A DNA stretch of 44,221 bases, from assembly GCA_049965795.1 (NCBI GenBank), contig JBMFVW010000014.1:1-44221 (forward strand), read 5' to 3'. Below the pieces are notes generated by a model, which did not search any database, had not been told where the DNA came from, and saw only the letters and a program-made list of their open reading frames with translations. Position numbers and translations under genes: made by a program. Positions 1 through 8,904 of this stretch are shown in pieces. Positions within the stretch are counted from its first letter, which is position 1. The number at the start of each line of letters is the position of its first letter. This DNA is from Acidulodesulfobacterium_A sp049965795 (GTDB lineage Bacteria > SZUA-79 > Acidulodesulfobacterales > Acidulodesulfobacteraceae).

Positions 1-55
1 AGCAGGCAATAGAACCGGTAACGCATAAAAGAATATTTTTATTCTGCAAACTCAT
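1..55 (-). CDS. coaBC: Start of CoaBC (phosphopantothenoylcysteine synthetase/decarboxylase), cut by the window edge
   Basis: Only the first 18 codons are inside the window, reading MSLQNKNILLCVTGSIAC. The VTGSIA segment is the phosphate-binding start of the flavin-dependent decarboxylase (CoaC) domain. That domain is fused to the CTP-dependent ligase CoaB in most bacteria, and together they make 4-phosphopantetheine for coenzyme A. An AAAGGG ribosome-binding site lies a few bases upstream of the ATG at 55. The gene follows the glyoxalase-like hydrolase on the same strand with a 34-base gap, so cotranscription is likely. A stand-alone CoaC cannot be excluded because the rest is missing. Confidence 0.72.
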   Translation of the reverse strand, partial: MSLQNKNILLCVTGSIAC

Positions 56-89
56 TCATCCCTTTTGTTCTTAATATTTATATAAAAGT

Positions 90-713
90 TTATAATAGGT
101 ACGGATTAAATTTTCTTTCGTATCCTATAGTCGTCGGTTCGCCGTGACCCGGATAAACCGGTAAATTATCGTCTAAAATCATAAGTTTATTTTTGATGGA
201 ACTTATTAATTGATCGTGTGAGCCGCCTAAAATGTCGGTTCTTCCTACGGTATTTCTAAAAAGCGTATCGCCGCTGAATAGATGCTTGTTGTTCACTAAA
301 AACGATACGCCGCCTGGCGAATGTCCGGGAGTAAAAATCGGAAGGATTTTTATGCCTTCAATTTCTATAATTTCGCCGTCTTTAAGATATCTGTCTATCT
401 TAACTTCTCCCGTGTACTCAAAACCGAGATATTCCGCCTGTTCTTCCAAATTTTGAAGTATATATTCTTCTTCTTTCGCTGCGATTATTTCTAATCCGTA
501 TTTTTCTTTAAAGTAGTTATCCATCAAAACATGGTCTATATGGCAGTGCGTGTTAAGTATAAATTTTAAATCTATATTTTCATCCTTTATTATTTTGTCT
601 ATTTTCTTTTCCTGCCCGCCGGGGTCTATTATAAATCCTTCTTTGCCGATATCGTTAAAAACTATATAGGTATTAACTTCGAACGGTCCTGCCGGTATCG
701 TATAAAATTTCAT
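90..713 (-). CDS. MBL-fold metallo-hydrolase, glyoxalase II-like
   Basis: This is a cytoplasmic zinc-dependent hydrolase of the metallo-beta-lactamase fold. The THCHIDH motif (HxHxDH) follows the FILN strand, GHSPGG and the SGDTLF aspartate come later, and the C-terminal YPGHGEPT supplies the last metal ligand. At about 207 residues it lacks the C-terminal substrate domain of true glyoxalase II, so it belongs to the short YcbL-like group; the thioester substrate is not known. I prefer the ATG at 713 to the one at 722 because family members start MKxYTIPxGPF and a GGCGGG stretch lies 9 bases ahead of 713. It follows the phosphohexomutase gene by a few bases and precedes coaBC. Confidence 0.85.
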   Translation of the reverse strand: MKFYTIPAGPFEVNTYIVFNDIGKEGFIIDPGGQEKKIDKIIKDENIDLKFILNTHCHIDHVLMDNYFKEKYGLEIIAAKEEEYILQNLEEQAEYLGFEYTGEVKIDRYLKDGEIIEIEGIKILPIFTPGHSPGGVSFLVNNKHLFSGDTLFRNTVGRTDILGGSHDQLISSIKNKLMILDDNLPVYPGHGEPTTIGYERKFNPYLL

Positions 714-729
714 ATATTGCATCCCGCCG

Positions 730-2223
730 TTAAATTAAATATTTATGAAAAGCGTTTATTAAAACATCAAGATTTTCTTCGGTGTCCGCTTCTCCGTATA
801 TGCGCATCAAATCTTCCGTTCCCGAGAGTCTCGCCAATAGCCAGGAATCGTCGTCAAAAAAAACTTTGTAGCCGTCGGTCAGGTTTTTTCCAGTAATTTT
901 CCTTCCCTCAAAAACGTTTGGAAATTTTTCCATTTTTTCGTCTATTTCTGCTTTGAATTTTTCTTTATTGACTGGTACGTTAATTCTTTTGGTAAATATA
1001 GGGCCGAATTTTTCAAGAATTTCTTTTACCAAAACCTTAAGCGGTTTTTTGTAGTAGGCAAGCATTTCTAATACTAAAAGACATGTATAAATTCCGTCTT
1101 TGTCGGGCGTATGTCCGATTACCGTAAGTCCTGAAGATTCCTCGCCGGCTATTACGACTTTTTCTTCAGATATAAGCTTACCCAGATATTTAAAACCTAC
1201 AGGGGTTTCTATAACTTTAAATCCGTAATGTTTGGCTACTCTGTCGACTAATGCCGTGGTGGCGACGCTCCTTGCGGCATCTCCTTTTATCCCTTTACCT
1301 TCGATATAATAATTGTATAGAAGCGGAAATATAATATTAGGTTCGACAAACTCGCCGTCTTCGTCTAATATTCCGTATCTGTCTGCATCACCGTCGGCGG
1401 CAAGTCCTATTGCGGTTTTATCGGATTTATCTTTGCCTTTGCCGTTTTCGTCAGCTTTTCTTTCGTTATATTGTTTAACCATTTTTCCCATATCTCTTAA
1501 ATTTTTGGCAGACGGATCCGGCGCAAAACCTGGTTTAAAAAAGGCATCTCTTTCTTCATATATTTCTTCAAATTCATAACCGGCTTCTTTTAGAATTTTT
1601 CCTATTATGCCTTTGGAAGTACCGTGCAGGGAGGTAATAAAAGGATATAAATTGCCGGCATTTTCTTTGATAAGTTTTAAATTTAGTTTTGATTTTACGA
1701 GTTCTGTATAGTAATCTATAAAATCTTCTTCTTTTAATAACCCTTTTTTCTTTGCTTCGTTAAAATCCATAAAATTATATCTTGGATTTTTAAGAAGCTC
1801 GTTTGATTTTTTCGTTAAAACTTCGGTATCTTCGGGAAGTGCGGGACCGCCCCAGTCGGGTGAAAATTTAATGCCGTTATAGTTATAAGGATTATGGCTT
1901 GCGGTAATGTTTATAGCGCCGAGAGCCTTTTCTTTTAAAATTTTAATTGCTATTACGGGCGTAGGGGTAAAAGTGTCTGCAAAAATTACGTTAAAGTCGT
2001 TGGCGCAGAATACGCAGGCGCTTATTTTTGCAAATTCTTCCGATAAAAAACGCGTATCGTAACCTATTACTATTTGTTTCGACGGAAAAGACCCTTTATA
2101 TTTTTCCTTTAAAAAATCGCATACCGCCTGCGAAACGAGTTTTACGGATTCATAGGTAAAATCGTCTGCTATTTTCCCCCTATAGCCGGAAGTTCCGAAT
2201 TCAATTTCCAAAGAGCTGTTCAT
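730..2223 (-). CDS. Phosphoglucomutase/phosphomannomutase family enzyme
   Basis: This 497-residue alpha-D-phosphohexomutase interconverts hexose 1- and 6-phosphates. All signatures are present in order: TASHNP with phospho-serine 109, the metal-binding DGDADR at 277-282, the sugar-specificity loop GEESSG at 360-365 and the phosphate-binding SGTED near the C-terminus. GEESSG is more usual in glucose-type than in strict mannose-type enzymes, so phosphoglucomutase activity is likely, but bifunctionality is common. An AGGAG ribosome-binding site precedes the ATG at 2223. The gene lies downstream of the nucleotidyltransferase-mutase fusion, so both probably feed nucleotide-sugar supply for surface polysaccharide. 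Confidence 0.88.
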   Translation of the reverse strand: MNSSLEIEFGTSGYRGKIADDFTYESVKLVSQAVCDFLKEKYKGSFPSKQIVIGYDTRFLSEEFAKISACVFCANDFNVIFADTFTPTPVIAIKILKEKALGAINITASHNPYNYNGIKFSPDWGGPALPEDTEVLTKKSNELLKNPRYNFMDFNEAKKKGLLKEEDFIDYYTELVKSKLNLKLIKENAGNLYPFITSLHGTSKGIIGKILKEAGYEFEEIYEERDAFFKPGFAPDPSAKNLRDMGKMVKQYNERKADENGKGKDKSDKTAIGLAADGDADRYGILDEDGEFVEPNIIFPLLYNYYIEGKGIKGDAARSVATTALVDRVAKHYGFKVIETPVGFKYLGKLISEEKVVIAGEESSGLTVIGHTPDKDGIYTCLLVLEMLAYYKKPLKVLVKEILEKFGPIFTKRINVPVNKEKFKAEIDEKMEKFPNVFEGRKITGKNLTDGYKVFFDDDSWLLARLSGTEDLMRIYGEADTEENLDVLINAFHKYLI

Positions 2224-2256
2224 TCATTCTCCTGTTTTTAAAATTTATGTGTTTTC

Positions 2257-2272
2257 GGAAAAGGTGTCAGAT
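2257..2272. repeat. Solo arm of the GGTGTCAGAT dispersed element
   Basis: The 16-mer GGAAAAGGTGTCAGAT is identical to the left arm of the inverted-repeat element at 15679-15769. A shorter inverted copy is at 40433-40445. Here it stands alone in the 174-base gap between two sugar-phosphate genes, just before two strong hairpins. Sequences of this kind often accompany REP-associated (Y1) transposases; no transposase gene is present in this window. Confidence 0.7.
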
Positions 2273-2293
2273 TAATTGTCCGTTAACCACCCT

Positions 2294-2332
2294 GTCGGCC
2301 TGAGGCCGACTCCCCTCCTTTTAAGGAGGGGA
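2294..2332. repeat. Two adjoining perfect GC-rich hairpins (REP-like)
   Basis: The first palindrome has 7-bp arms GTCGGCC/GGCCGAC around TGA (2294-2310). The second follows at once with 10-bp arms TCCCCTCCTT/AAGGAGGGGA around TT (2311-2332). The GC content is far above the surroundings. No run of T follows on either strand, so this is not a classic intrinsic terminator, although it could stop or stabilise transcripts. The placement between genes next to the GGTGTCAGAT arm suggests an intergenic repetitive element. Confidence 0.65.
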
Positions 2333-2397
2333 GCTAAAACCATATATTCAATTAATGAACCCTGCTTTTTGCCGGCATCACTCCTTAAAAAAGCAAT

Positions 2398-4917
2398 TTA
2401 CGACAGAGCGCTTAAATCCCGTTCCGCTTTCCAAGACTCGATATCCTTACTGAACTCGTTTATTAAAGCTCCTGCGGCATCTTTATCTTTGCTTTCCGAA
2501 AAAATTTCAAAATGCGCACCTTCGGAAGCCGGATACGCAAGAACCCAGCCTTGCGGCTTCATCAGCTTTATTCCGTCTATCAGCAAAACATTTTCTTCAG
2601 AATATTTTTCAAAAAACTTCCTCATAATGAAACCCTTAAGCTCCGTAGGACAAGGAACTTTTTTGTATTCAAAGTATGTGGGCTCTATAAACCTCAGCTC
2701 ATTTTTTATCGAACTATCTAATTTTGCAAGCATTTCAAGCAGCTTTATAGCAGAATACATTCCGTCGTAAGCAGGCATAAAACCCGGATAAATATAGCCG
2801 CCTTCATTATCGCCCGCAAAATATATATTTGAATTTCCTGCTTTTTCCATAAGACAGCTCGACGAATTTTTTGCGTAAATTATCTCGTAATCGTGTTCTT
2901 TGGCCATCTTAGATATATTAAAAGAAGAATTAACCGGAACGGAAATAGATTGAAGTTTCTTTTCGGTCTTCATAACCAGCATAGCCATCAAGGTAAGGGC
3001 AGTGTTGCCGTCTATATTATCTCCGTTTTCGTCGCAAAAATATATCTTTTCTCCGCCGTTGTCTATAAAAATTCCAAGATCGGCATTGATCGATCTCACT
3101 ATGCTTGATAATTCTTTAAGCGATTTTTTAAACTCCCTCTCTGTTTTTGTTATTTTAGTCTGATCCAAATTAGCATTTAAATGAACGGAATCTATGCCGA
3201 GTTTTCCTATTACCGCAGGAAAAATTTTGCTGGAACTGCCGTAAGAATAGTCTATTACTATTTTAAATTTTCTTTTTATAATCTTATCTACATCTATGGT
3301 TTCAAGAAATCCGTCCGTATAATACTCGGTGCCGTGTGTAGGATAAAAAATTTCTCCGGTCTCTTCGGAGCCGACTCTAGTATAATCTTCCCTGAAAAAC
3401 AGTCTTTCTATTTTTTGTTCTCCGAGTGTCGAAAAATCCAAACCGTTAGAATCGAAAAATTTTATGTTTAAAAGCTTTTTATCGAACGGATGTTTTCTGA
3501 CGTGTATTCCGCCGGAACTCTTAAACTGTTTTGCCTGATAGCGCACTATAGATATTGGCGTATCACTGAAATCATTAACGTTAACGCCTACCGAAAGAAC
3601 CCCCGACATCATTGCCCTTGAAAAAAGACGCGAAGTTTTATGGCTATCCCTAGACACGGATATAGTCCTGTTTTTACCGACGGTTGCACCGAACGCCGCT
3701 CCGAGTTTAGAAGCAAACTCCGGCGTTATTTCTAAGTTTGCAAGAGCCGTTATACCGTATTGACCGAATATTTTAGCGCTCCACTTATCAGACCATATGA
3801 GACTTTCAGACAGTATAGCGCCGTCTTCCACATTCTTAAAAGGCCATATCTTAACGTTGGGATTTATAACCGCTCCGTTTCCAATATGGCAAACGTCCGA
3901 AATTACCGCTCCCGCACCTATAAAAACGTTATTTCCGACGCCTATTTTATAGCCCATGATAGATTCCTGCACATCGCAATTAGAACCTATTTTTGATGCC
4001 TTGCCTATAACCGAACCGCTGATAGATGTATTTTCCCCTATAGTGCAATTGTCTCCTATAACGCAATTTTTAATTTTGCAGTTTTGTAGAATATGAACAT
4101 CTTTGCCGAGAATAGAATTTTCTATATCGCAGGTTATATCGACTATGCTTTTTGCGCCTACGGTTATATTTTTATCGCCTATTTTTTCACCGTCTATGTT
4201 AAGATTTATTTTGCCGGCGATAATGTCTAAGTGGCTCTGCCTGTATTCCGAAAGCGTCCCTACGTCTTTCCAGTATCCGTTAGATATATGCCCTGAAAGT
4301 TTTTTGCCTTCTTTTAATAAAAGAGGAAAAAGATCTTTGGAAAAATCGAATTCGCTTTTTTCCGGAATCATTGTTAATACGGAACGGTTTAATATGTAAA
4401 TGCCGGTATTTATAGTATCGCTGAAAACTTCCGACCAAGTCGGCTTTTCTAAAAATTTAGTTATTCTGCCTTCGGAATCTGTTATAACTATACCGAAAGA
4501 CAGCGGGTTTTCGACATGCGTAAGAACTATGGTGGCGTCGCTTTTTTTGTCTATATGAAAGTCTATAGGTTTCGAAAGATTAATATCGGTAATTATGTCG
4601 GCGCTTATAACCATAAAATCGTCGTCTTTAATTATTTTTTCGACGTTTTTTACCGCCCCGGCCGTACCGTAATCTTCTTCGGCAAGAACGTATTCAATTT
4701 TTACGCCGAAATCGGATCCGTCTTTAAAATAATTTTTAATTAAGTCGGGCTGCACATATAAAAGCACTATAAGGTCTTTTATTCCGTAAGATTTAAGAAG
4801 GTTGACGACATGTTCCATCATAGGTTTATTAGCTATGTGGATCATCGGTTTGGGAGCATTATTAGTCAAAGGCTTAAGCCTTGTTCCAAAGCCTCCTGCC
4901 ATAATAACGGCCTGCAT
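2398..4917 (-). CDS. Nucleotidyltransferase / left-handed-beta-helix / mutase-like fusion protein
   Basis: The first 240 or so residues are a sugar-phosphate nucleotidyltransferase with the NTP-binding GGFGTRLKPLT at 8-18 and a KPM segment. Hexapeptide repeats forming a left-handed beta-helix occupy roughly 250-375. The last 460 residues align in general pattern with phosphohexomutases. Such fusions are annotated as mannose-1-phosphate guanylyltransferases, making GDP-mannose for glycans. The mutase part lacks the TASHNP serine loop (SSGGIHVRKHPF lies in its place) and the DGDADR metal loop (replaced around IDNGGEK), so it is probably not catalytic. A GGAGG site precedes the ATG at 4917. The sugar specificity is not proved. 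Confidence 0.8.
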   Translation of the reverse strand: MQAVIMAGGFGTRLKPLTNNAPKPMIHIANKPMMEHVVNLLKSYGIKDLIVLLYVQPDLIKNYFKDGSDFGVKIEYVLAEEDYGTAGAVKNVEKIIKDDDFMVISADIITDINLSKPIDFHIDKKSDATIVLTHVENPLSFGIVITDSEGRITKFLEKPTWSEVFSDTINTGIYILNRSVLTMIPEKSEFDFSKDLFPLLLKEGKKLSGHISNGYWKDVGTLSEYRQSHLDIIAGKINLNIDGEKIGDKNITVGAKSIVDITCDIENSILGKDVHILQNCKIKNCVIGDNCTIGENTSISGSVIGKASKIGSNCDVQESIMGYKIGVGNNVFIGAGAVISDVCHIGNGAVINPNVKIWPFKNVEDGAILSESLIWSDKWSAKIFGQYGITALANLEITPEFASKLGAAFGATVGKNRTISVSRDSHKTSRLFSRAMMSGVLSVGVNVNDFSDTPISIVRYQAKQFKSSGGIHVRKHPFDKKLLNIKFFDSNGLDFSTLGEQKIERLFFREDYTRVGSEETGEIFYPTHGTEYYTDGFLETIDVDKIIKRKFKIVIDYSYGSSSKIFPAVIGKLGIDSVHLNANLDQTKITKTEREFKKSLKELSSIVRSINADLGIFIDNGGEKIYFCDENGDNIDGNTALTLMAMLVMKTEKKLQSISVPVNSSFNISKMAKEHDYEIIYAKNSSSCLMEKAGNSNIYFAGDNEGGYIYPGFMPAYDGMYSAIKLLEMLAKLDSSIKNELRFIEPTYFEYKKVPCPTELKGFIMRKFFEKYSEENVLLIDGIKLMKPQGWVLAYPASEGAHFEIFSESKDKDAAGALINEFSKDIESWKAERDLSALS

Positions 4918-5040
4918 ATTTTGTCCTCCGATAGTTTTTAAACTTTTAGGGCAATTTTAACGAGATAATTTTTAATGTTGCAATATAGCGATTATTCTAT
5001 TAAAATTATATCTTATTAAATAATAAAATCAAAATAAAAA

Positions 5041-5619
5041 ATGCTTTCCTACATTCTGCATATAGACACCTTGCTTTTTTTGCTTATTAATAACAATTTC
5101 CATTTTTCTTTACTAAACGACAATATGAGGGCGGTTACAAATCTCGGCAATGGATGGGTCGTTTACTGGCTCGTGCTTTTGTATGTTTATTATTATAACC
5201 GTCAAAAATTTAAAGAATCGTTTTTTTTGCTTTTTTTAACTCAAATAGTTCCGGGTATTATAGACATTATAGTAAAAAAAGCCGTACATAGACCGAGACC
5301 CGCAGTTGCTCTTCACTCTCTCATACAAGCAGGAAAAGTTCACGTAAATATTTTAGGAAGACATTTAACCACGGATTCTTTTCCTTCGGGGCATACCGTA
5401 ACTGCATTTTCTCTTGCGGTTGCCCTTTCCTATATGTTTCCCAAACATAAAAAAACATTTTACATAATAGCTTTTGTAGTTGGATTTTCAAGAGTTTACG
5501 ACGGCGAACATTATCCTTTGGATGTCATCGCCGGCGGTATAATCGGATATTTCTTCGCTAAAATAACGCTATTATTATATAAAAAAATAAAAAATTATAA
5601 AAATTATAACTTCGAGTAG
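5041..5619 (+). CDS. PAP2-superfamily membrane phosphatase
   Basis: This 192-residue integral membrane phosphatase probably acts on undecaprenyl diphosphate or another lipid phosphate. The three PAP2 signatures are present: KKAVHRPRP (KX6RP), SFPSGHT (PSGH) and SRVYDGEHYPLD (SRX5HX3D). They carry the catalytic histidines and the phosphate-binding lysine and arginines. Hydrophobic helices lie before and between the motifs. It is the only plus-strand gene between two minus-strand blocks and diverges from the nucleotidyltransferase fusion. No ribosome-binding site is evident before the ATG. BacA-independent recycling of the C55 carrier is the simplest role, but PgpB-type or lipid A phosphatase roles are equally open. 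Confidence 0.87.
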   Translation: MLSYILHIDTLLFLLINNNFHFSLLNDNMRAVTNLGNGWVVYWLVLLYVYYYNRQKFKESFFLLFLTQIVPGIIDIIVKKAVHRPRPAVALHSLIQAGKVHVNILGRHLTTDSFPSGHTVTAFSLAVALSYMFPKHKKTFYIIAFVVGFSRVYDGEHYPLDVIAGGIIGYFFAKITLLLYKKIKNYKNYNFE

Positions 5620-5668
5620 CAGATAAATATACTTTTGAATTTTTATTCGAAAATTAGTTTTAAAAAAA

Positions 5669-6241
5669 TCAAGACGTCAATTTTTTAGATTCTATATATA
5701 TAACTATTTTCCTGGCAATTCTTCTTGAGGCTCTTATTATAGCCTCTTTCTCCTGTTTATGAGCTACAAGGGGGTTTATATAATTATAATACGTAGCGCT
5801 TGACGAAAAATTTACGTTCCTGAAAATTATCTTTCCGCCGGTATTATACATACTGACGGTTACATTGACGGTAATATCGTAATCGACCGCAGCCGCCACG
5901 CCCGTATATGACATTACGTTATTTTGTATGGAAGTTATTTTTCCGGACAAATAATATAATGCGTCGTTTTCGTTTGAAGTAAACATATACGTCTGCATAT
6001 TCAAAAATTTTGCTATATTATTTGAAAAATAAACTCCGAAACCGCTCTTATAGGTAAGATTTTTAAAAGGTTTTACGTAAATTCCCGATATGTCGCTATA
6101 TCTTTTTGATTTTTTACCGCCGTTTGACGGCAAACCTGCCTTAACCGAACTTTCGCTGCCGTTTAGCATTCTAAAACCGCACCCCGTCGAAAAACCTGCG
6201 GCAAGAATAATTATAACAAATAATAATAATGCTTTTTTCAT
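5669..6241 (-). CDS. lptE: LptE-like LPS-assembly lipoprotein
   Basis: The protein begins MKKALLLFVIIILAAGF and reaches a cysteine at STGC, a lipoprotein signal peptide with an imperfect lipobox (Ser at -3). The mature part contains GIYVKPFKNLTYKSG and then short beta-rich stretches and a C-terminal helix, as in LptE, which plugs the LptD barrel in the outer membrane. It directly follows leuS, the order also seen in E. coli (leuS-lptE-holA), which supports the call. An in-frame TTG at 6268 would add nine residues, but it lies inside a dispersed repeat (6261-6287), so I prefer the ATG at 6241. Identity rests on context plus weak motif resemblance. Confidence 0.75.
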   Translation of the reverse strand: MKKALLLFVIIILAAGFSTGCGFRMLNGSESSVKAGLPSNGGKKSKRYSDISGIYVKPFKNLTYKSGFGVYFSNNIAKFLNMQTYMFTSNENDALYYLSGKITSIQNNVMSYTGVAAAVDYDITVNVTVSMYNTGGKIIFRNVNFSSSATYYNYINPLVAHKQEKEAIIRASRRIARKIVIYIESKKLTS

Positions 6242-6260
6242 AATTTTTAATACGGCGTCG

Positions 6261-6287
6261 GAATTCAATTCTGTCCCGTCACAAATT
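6261..6287 (+). repeat. 27-bp dispersed repeat, copy 1
   Basis: The segment starts GAATTCAATTCTG and ends CCGTCACAAATT. The same two blocks, separated by three bases instead of two, occur on the opposite strand at 31820-31847 next to fur. Here it lies between leuS and lptE and overlaps the alternative TTG start of lptE. Confidence 0.55.
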
Positions 6288-6294
6288 GCAATAA

Positions 6295-8847
6295 TTAAAC
6301 AATAATGTTTAACAGTTTATTTTTTACGTATATAACTTTTTTAATAACACTTTTATCTTCCGCGTATTTTTTTATTTTTGGACTATCCAAGGCTGCGTTT
6401 AAAACTATTTCTTCATCCGGATCATTAGCCACTACGACGACGTCTCTCATTTTTCCATTTATCTGCACGGCTATATTGCAAGTTTCCTTAGAATATCCGG
6501 CATCTATTTTTTCCGGCCAGTTTTCGTCTTCTATGAAAGAACCGTTTAAAATTTCAAATATTTCGGAAGAGACATGAGGGATAAAAGGATATAATATCAA
6601 AACGACCGAATTTAAAAAATATTTAATCAGATATTTATCTGATTTATTTAATGATGCAAGTTTCTCCTCGTTTACGTTAAATGTGGACGCAAAATCGTTG
6701 AAGGCATTAATCAACTCCATAGAAGAACTAATAATCGTATTAAAGTGGTAGCGTCCGTTCATTTCGTTTTCGGTTTTTTCTATTACGCCGTTTAATCTGT
6801 AAATTAATTCCTTAACAGACGGAATTACGTCGGCTTTATTTATTTCGTACCCGTAAAATTTGCCTTTCGTATCTTTTAATATTTCGGAAAAATCGACTGC
6901 GGTTTTATAAAATTTATTTATAAATCTGTATGCACCTTCAACTCCTGAATCGCTCCATTCAAGATCTTTTTCTGGAGGAGCGGCAAAAAGCACGAATAAT
7001 CTTACGGTATCGGCACCGAATTTTTTTATAAGTCCGTCGGGATCTACGACATTGCCCTTGGATTTTGACATTTTTGCGCCGTTTTTTATAACCATTCCCT
7101 GAGTCAAAAGATTTTTAAAAGGTTCGTTCGGCGATATATAATTTAAATCCCTAAGAACCTTTACGAAAAATCTTGAATAAAGAAGATGCATAACGGCATG
7201 TTCTACGCCGCCTATATATTGATCTACCGGCAGCCAGTAACTTACATCTTCGCTTTTAAACGGATATTTTTCTTTTTCTTCGGAAATGGTGTATCTTAAA
7301 AAATACCAAGAGGATTCTACGAACGTATCCATTGTATCGGTTTCTCTTTCGGCTTTTCCTCCGCATTTAGGGCATATCGTATTTATAAACGATTTATGCT
7401 TTTTAAGAGGCGAAGCGCCTTCTCCGGTAAACACGACGTCATTAGGCAATATTAAAGGCAGGTCGCTTTCGTCCAGCGGGACTATTCCGCATTTTTCACA
7501 ATATACTATCGGAATAGGGCACCCCCAGTATCTCTGTCTCGATATTCCCCAGTCCCTCAGTCTATAGTTTGTAACTTTTTTTCCTATATTTTTATTTTCG
7601 GCATAATCGGATATTTTCTTTTTGGCTTCTTCAGAATCGATACCGTTAAAATCGCCTGAATTCATTAGTATTCCGCCGCCAGTATAAGGCAGGCCTTGCT
7701 GGCATTCCGAAATATTTTTTGCTCCTTCTTTTGCCGGTTCTATTACTTGCATTATTTCTATCCCGTATTTTTTTGCAAATTCATAATCCCTTGCGTCGTG
7801 CGCCGGAACAGACATAATCGCGCCTGTTCCGTAATCCATTAATACGAAATTTGCTATAAATACCGGTATCGTTTTATTAGTAAACGGATTAACGGCATAA
7901 GAACCGGTAAAAAATCCATCTTTTTCGGAAACATCTTTAGAAACTAAAGAATTATGTTTCATCGTTTCCAATTTTTCTAAATCTTTTGAATCTTTAATTA
8001 AACTTTCGGCAAGGGGATGGAACGGAGACATGGCAATATACGTCGCTCCGAATATTGTATCGGGACGAGTCGTAAATATTTCTATATTTTTATCATCATT
8101 ATTGTTTTTGCAAACTCCGCCGCCATCGTCCGAAGCCGCTATTTTAAAAATTACCCTCAAACCGGAACTTTTGCCTATCCAGTTTTTTTGCATAGTTTTT
8201 ACTTTATCCGGCCAGCCTTCTAAGGTATCTATGCCGCTAAGAAGCTCTTCAGCATAATCGGTAATTTTCAAAAACCACTGGTCCATATTTTTTACGGTTA
8301 CGTCGCTGCCGCATCTCCAGCATTTCCCGTCTTCGACTTGTTCGTTGGCGAGTGTAGTATTGCAAGATTCGCACCAGTTTACCAATGAATTTTTCTTGTA
8401 AGCCAGCCCCTTTTTATACATCTGCAAAAAAAACAGCTGTTCCCATCGGTAGTATTCAGGTTCGGAAGTAATTGCAAGCCTGCTCCAGTCGTAAGAAAAA
8501 CCAAGCTCCTTAAGCTGTTTTATCATGTATTCGATATTGCTTTTTGTCCATTCGGCAGGATTAGTTTTATGCTTTATCGCCGCATTTTCGGCAGGAAGTC
8601 CAAAACTGTCGAAACCTATAGGATGCAGGACTTTGTATCCTTTTAAGCGTTTAAACCTGGCTACCGCATCTCCTATGGCATAGTTTCTGACATGTCCCAT
8701 GTGTATTCTTCCTGAGGGATAAGGAAACATTTCCAGACAGTAAAATTTCGGGACTTGAAGACGGTCTTTTTCATTTTTAACGAAAAAAACTTTATTTTTT
8801 TCCCATAAATCCTGCCATTTTTTTTCTATTTCTTGAAAATTATACAT
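6295..8847 (-). CDS. leuS: Leucyl-tRNA synthetase
   Basis: This 850-residue class I synthetase charges tRNA-Leu in the cytoplasm. The HIGH signature is HMGH at 49-52 within FPYPSGRIHMGH, and KMSKS is at 592-596. The CP1 editing domain shows the TRPDTIFGATY threonine-rich loop, and a zinc-type CEKCG pair sits ahead of the catalytic return. The length is normal for the family. A Gly/Asn/Asp-rich insertion (around DDGGGVCKNNNDDKN) comes just before the editing-domain threonine loop and looks lineage-specific. lptE follows after 53 bases. The cognate tRNA-Leu(UAA) is encoded 5 kb away at 13727-13812. Confidence 0.98.
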   Translation of the reverse strand: MYNFQEIEKKWQDLWEKNKVFFVKNEKDRLQVPKFYCLEMFPYPSGRIHMGHVRNYAIGDAVARFKRLKGYKVLHPIGFDSFGLPAENAAIKHKTNPAEWTKSNIEYMIKQLKELGFSYDWSRLAITSEPEYYRWEQLFFLQMYKKGLAYKKNSLVNWCESCNTTLANEQVEDGKCWRCGSDVTVKNMDQWFLKITDYAEELLSGIDTLEGWPDKVKTMQKNWIGKSSGLRVIFKIAASDDGGGVCKNNNDDKNIEIFTTRPDTIFGATYIAMSPFHPLAESLIKDSKDLEKLETMKHNSLVSKDVSEKDGFFTGSYAVNPFTNKTIPVFIANFVLMDYGTGAIMSVPAHDARDYEFAKKYGIEIMQVIEPAKEGAKNISECQQGLPYTGGGILMNSGDFNGIDSEEAKKKISDYAENKNIGKKVTNYRLRDWGISRQRYWGCPIPIVYCEKCGIVPLDESDLPLILPNDVVFTGEGASPLKKHKSFINTICPKCGGKAERETDTMDTFVESSWYFLRYTISEEKEKYPFKSEDVSYWLPVDQYIGGVEHAVMHLLYSRFFVKVLRDLNYISPNEPFKNLLTQGMVIKNGAKMSKSKGNVVDPDGLIKKFGADTVRLFVLFAAPPEKDLEWSDSGVEGAYRFINKFYKTAVDFSEILKDTKGKFYGYEINKADVIPSVKELIYRLNGVIEKTENEMNGRYHFNTIISSSMELINAFNDFASTFNVNEEKLASLNKSDKYLIKYFLNSVVLILYPFIPHVSSEIFEILNGSFIEDENWPEKIDAGYSKETCNIAVQINGKMRDVVVVANDPDEEIVLNAALDSPKIKKYAEDKSVIKKVIYVKNKLLNIIV

Positions 8848-8904
8848 ACTATCAAAATAGTGATTTAAATTAGTTCAATTCAATAAATTTAATAAACTAA
8901 ATAT

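Noticed and set aside
1313..1579. Antisense ORFs within pgm, the nucleotidyltransferase fusion, leuS, copA and xfp
   Set aside because: They are low-complexity shadows of strongly recognisable genes and lack ribosome-binding sites.
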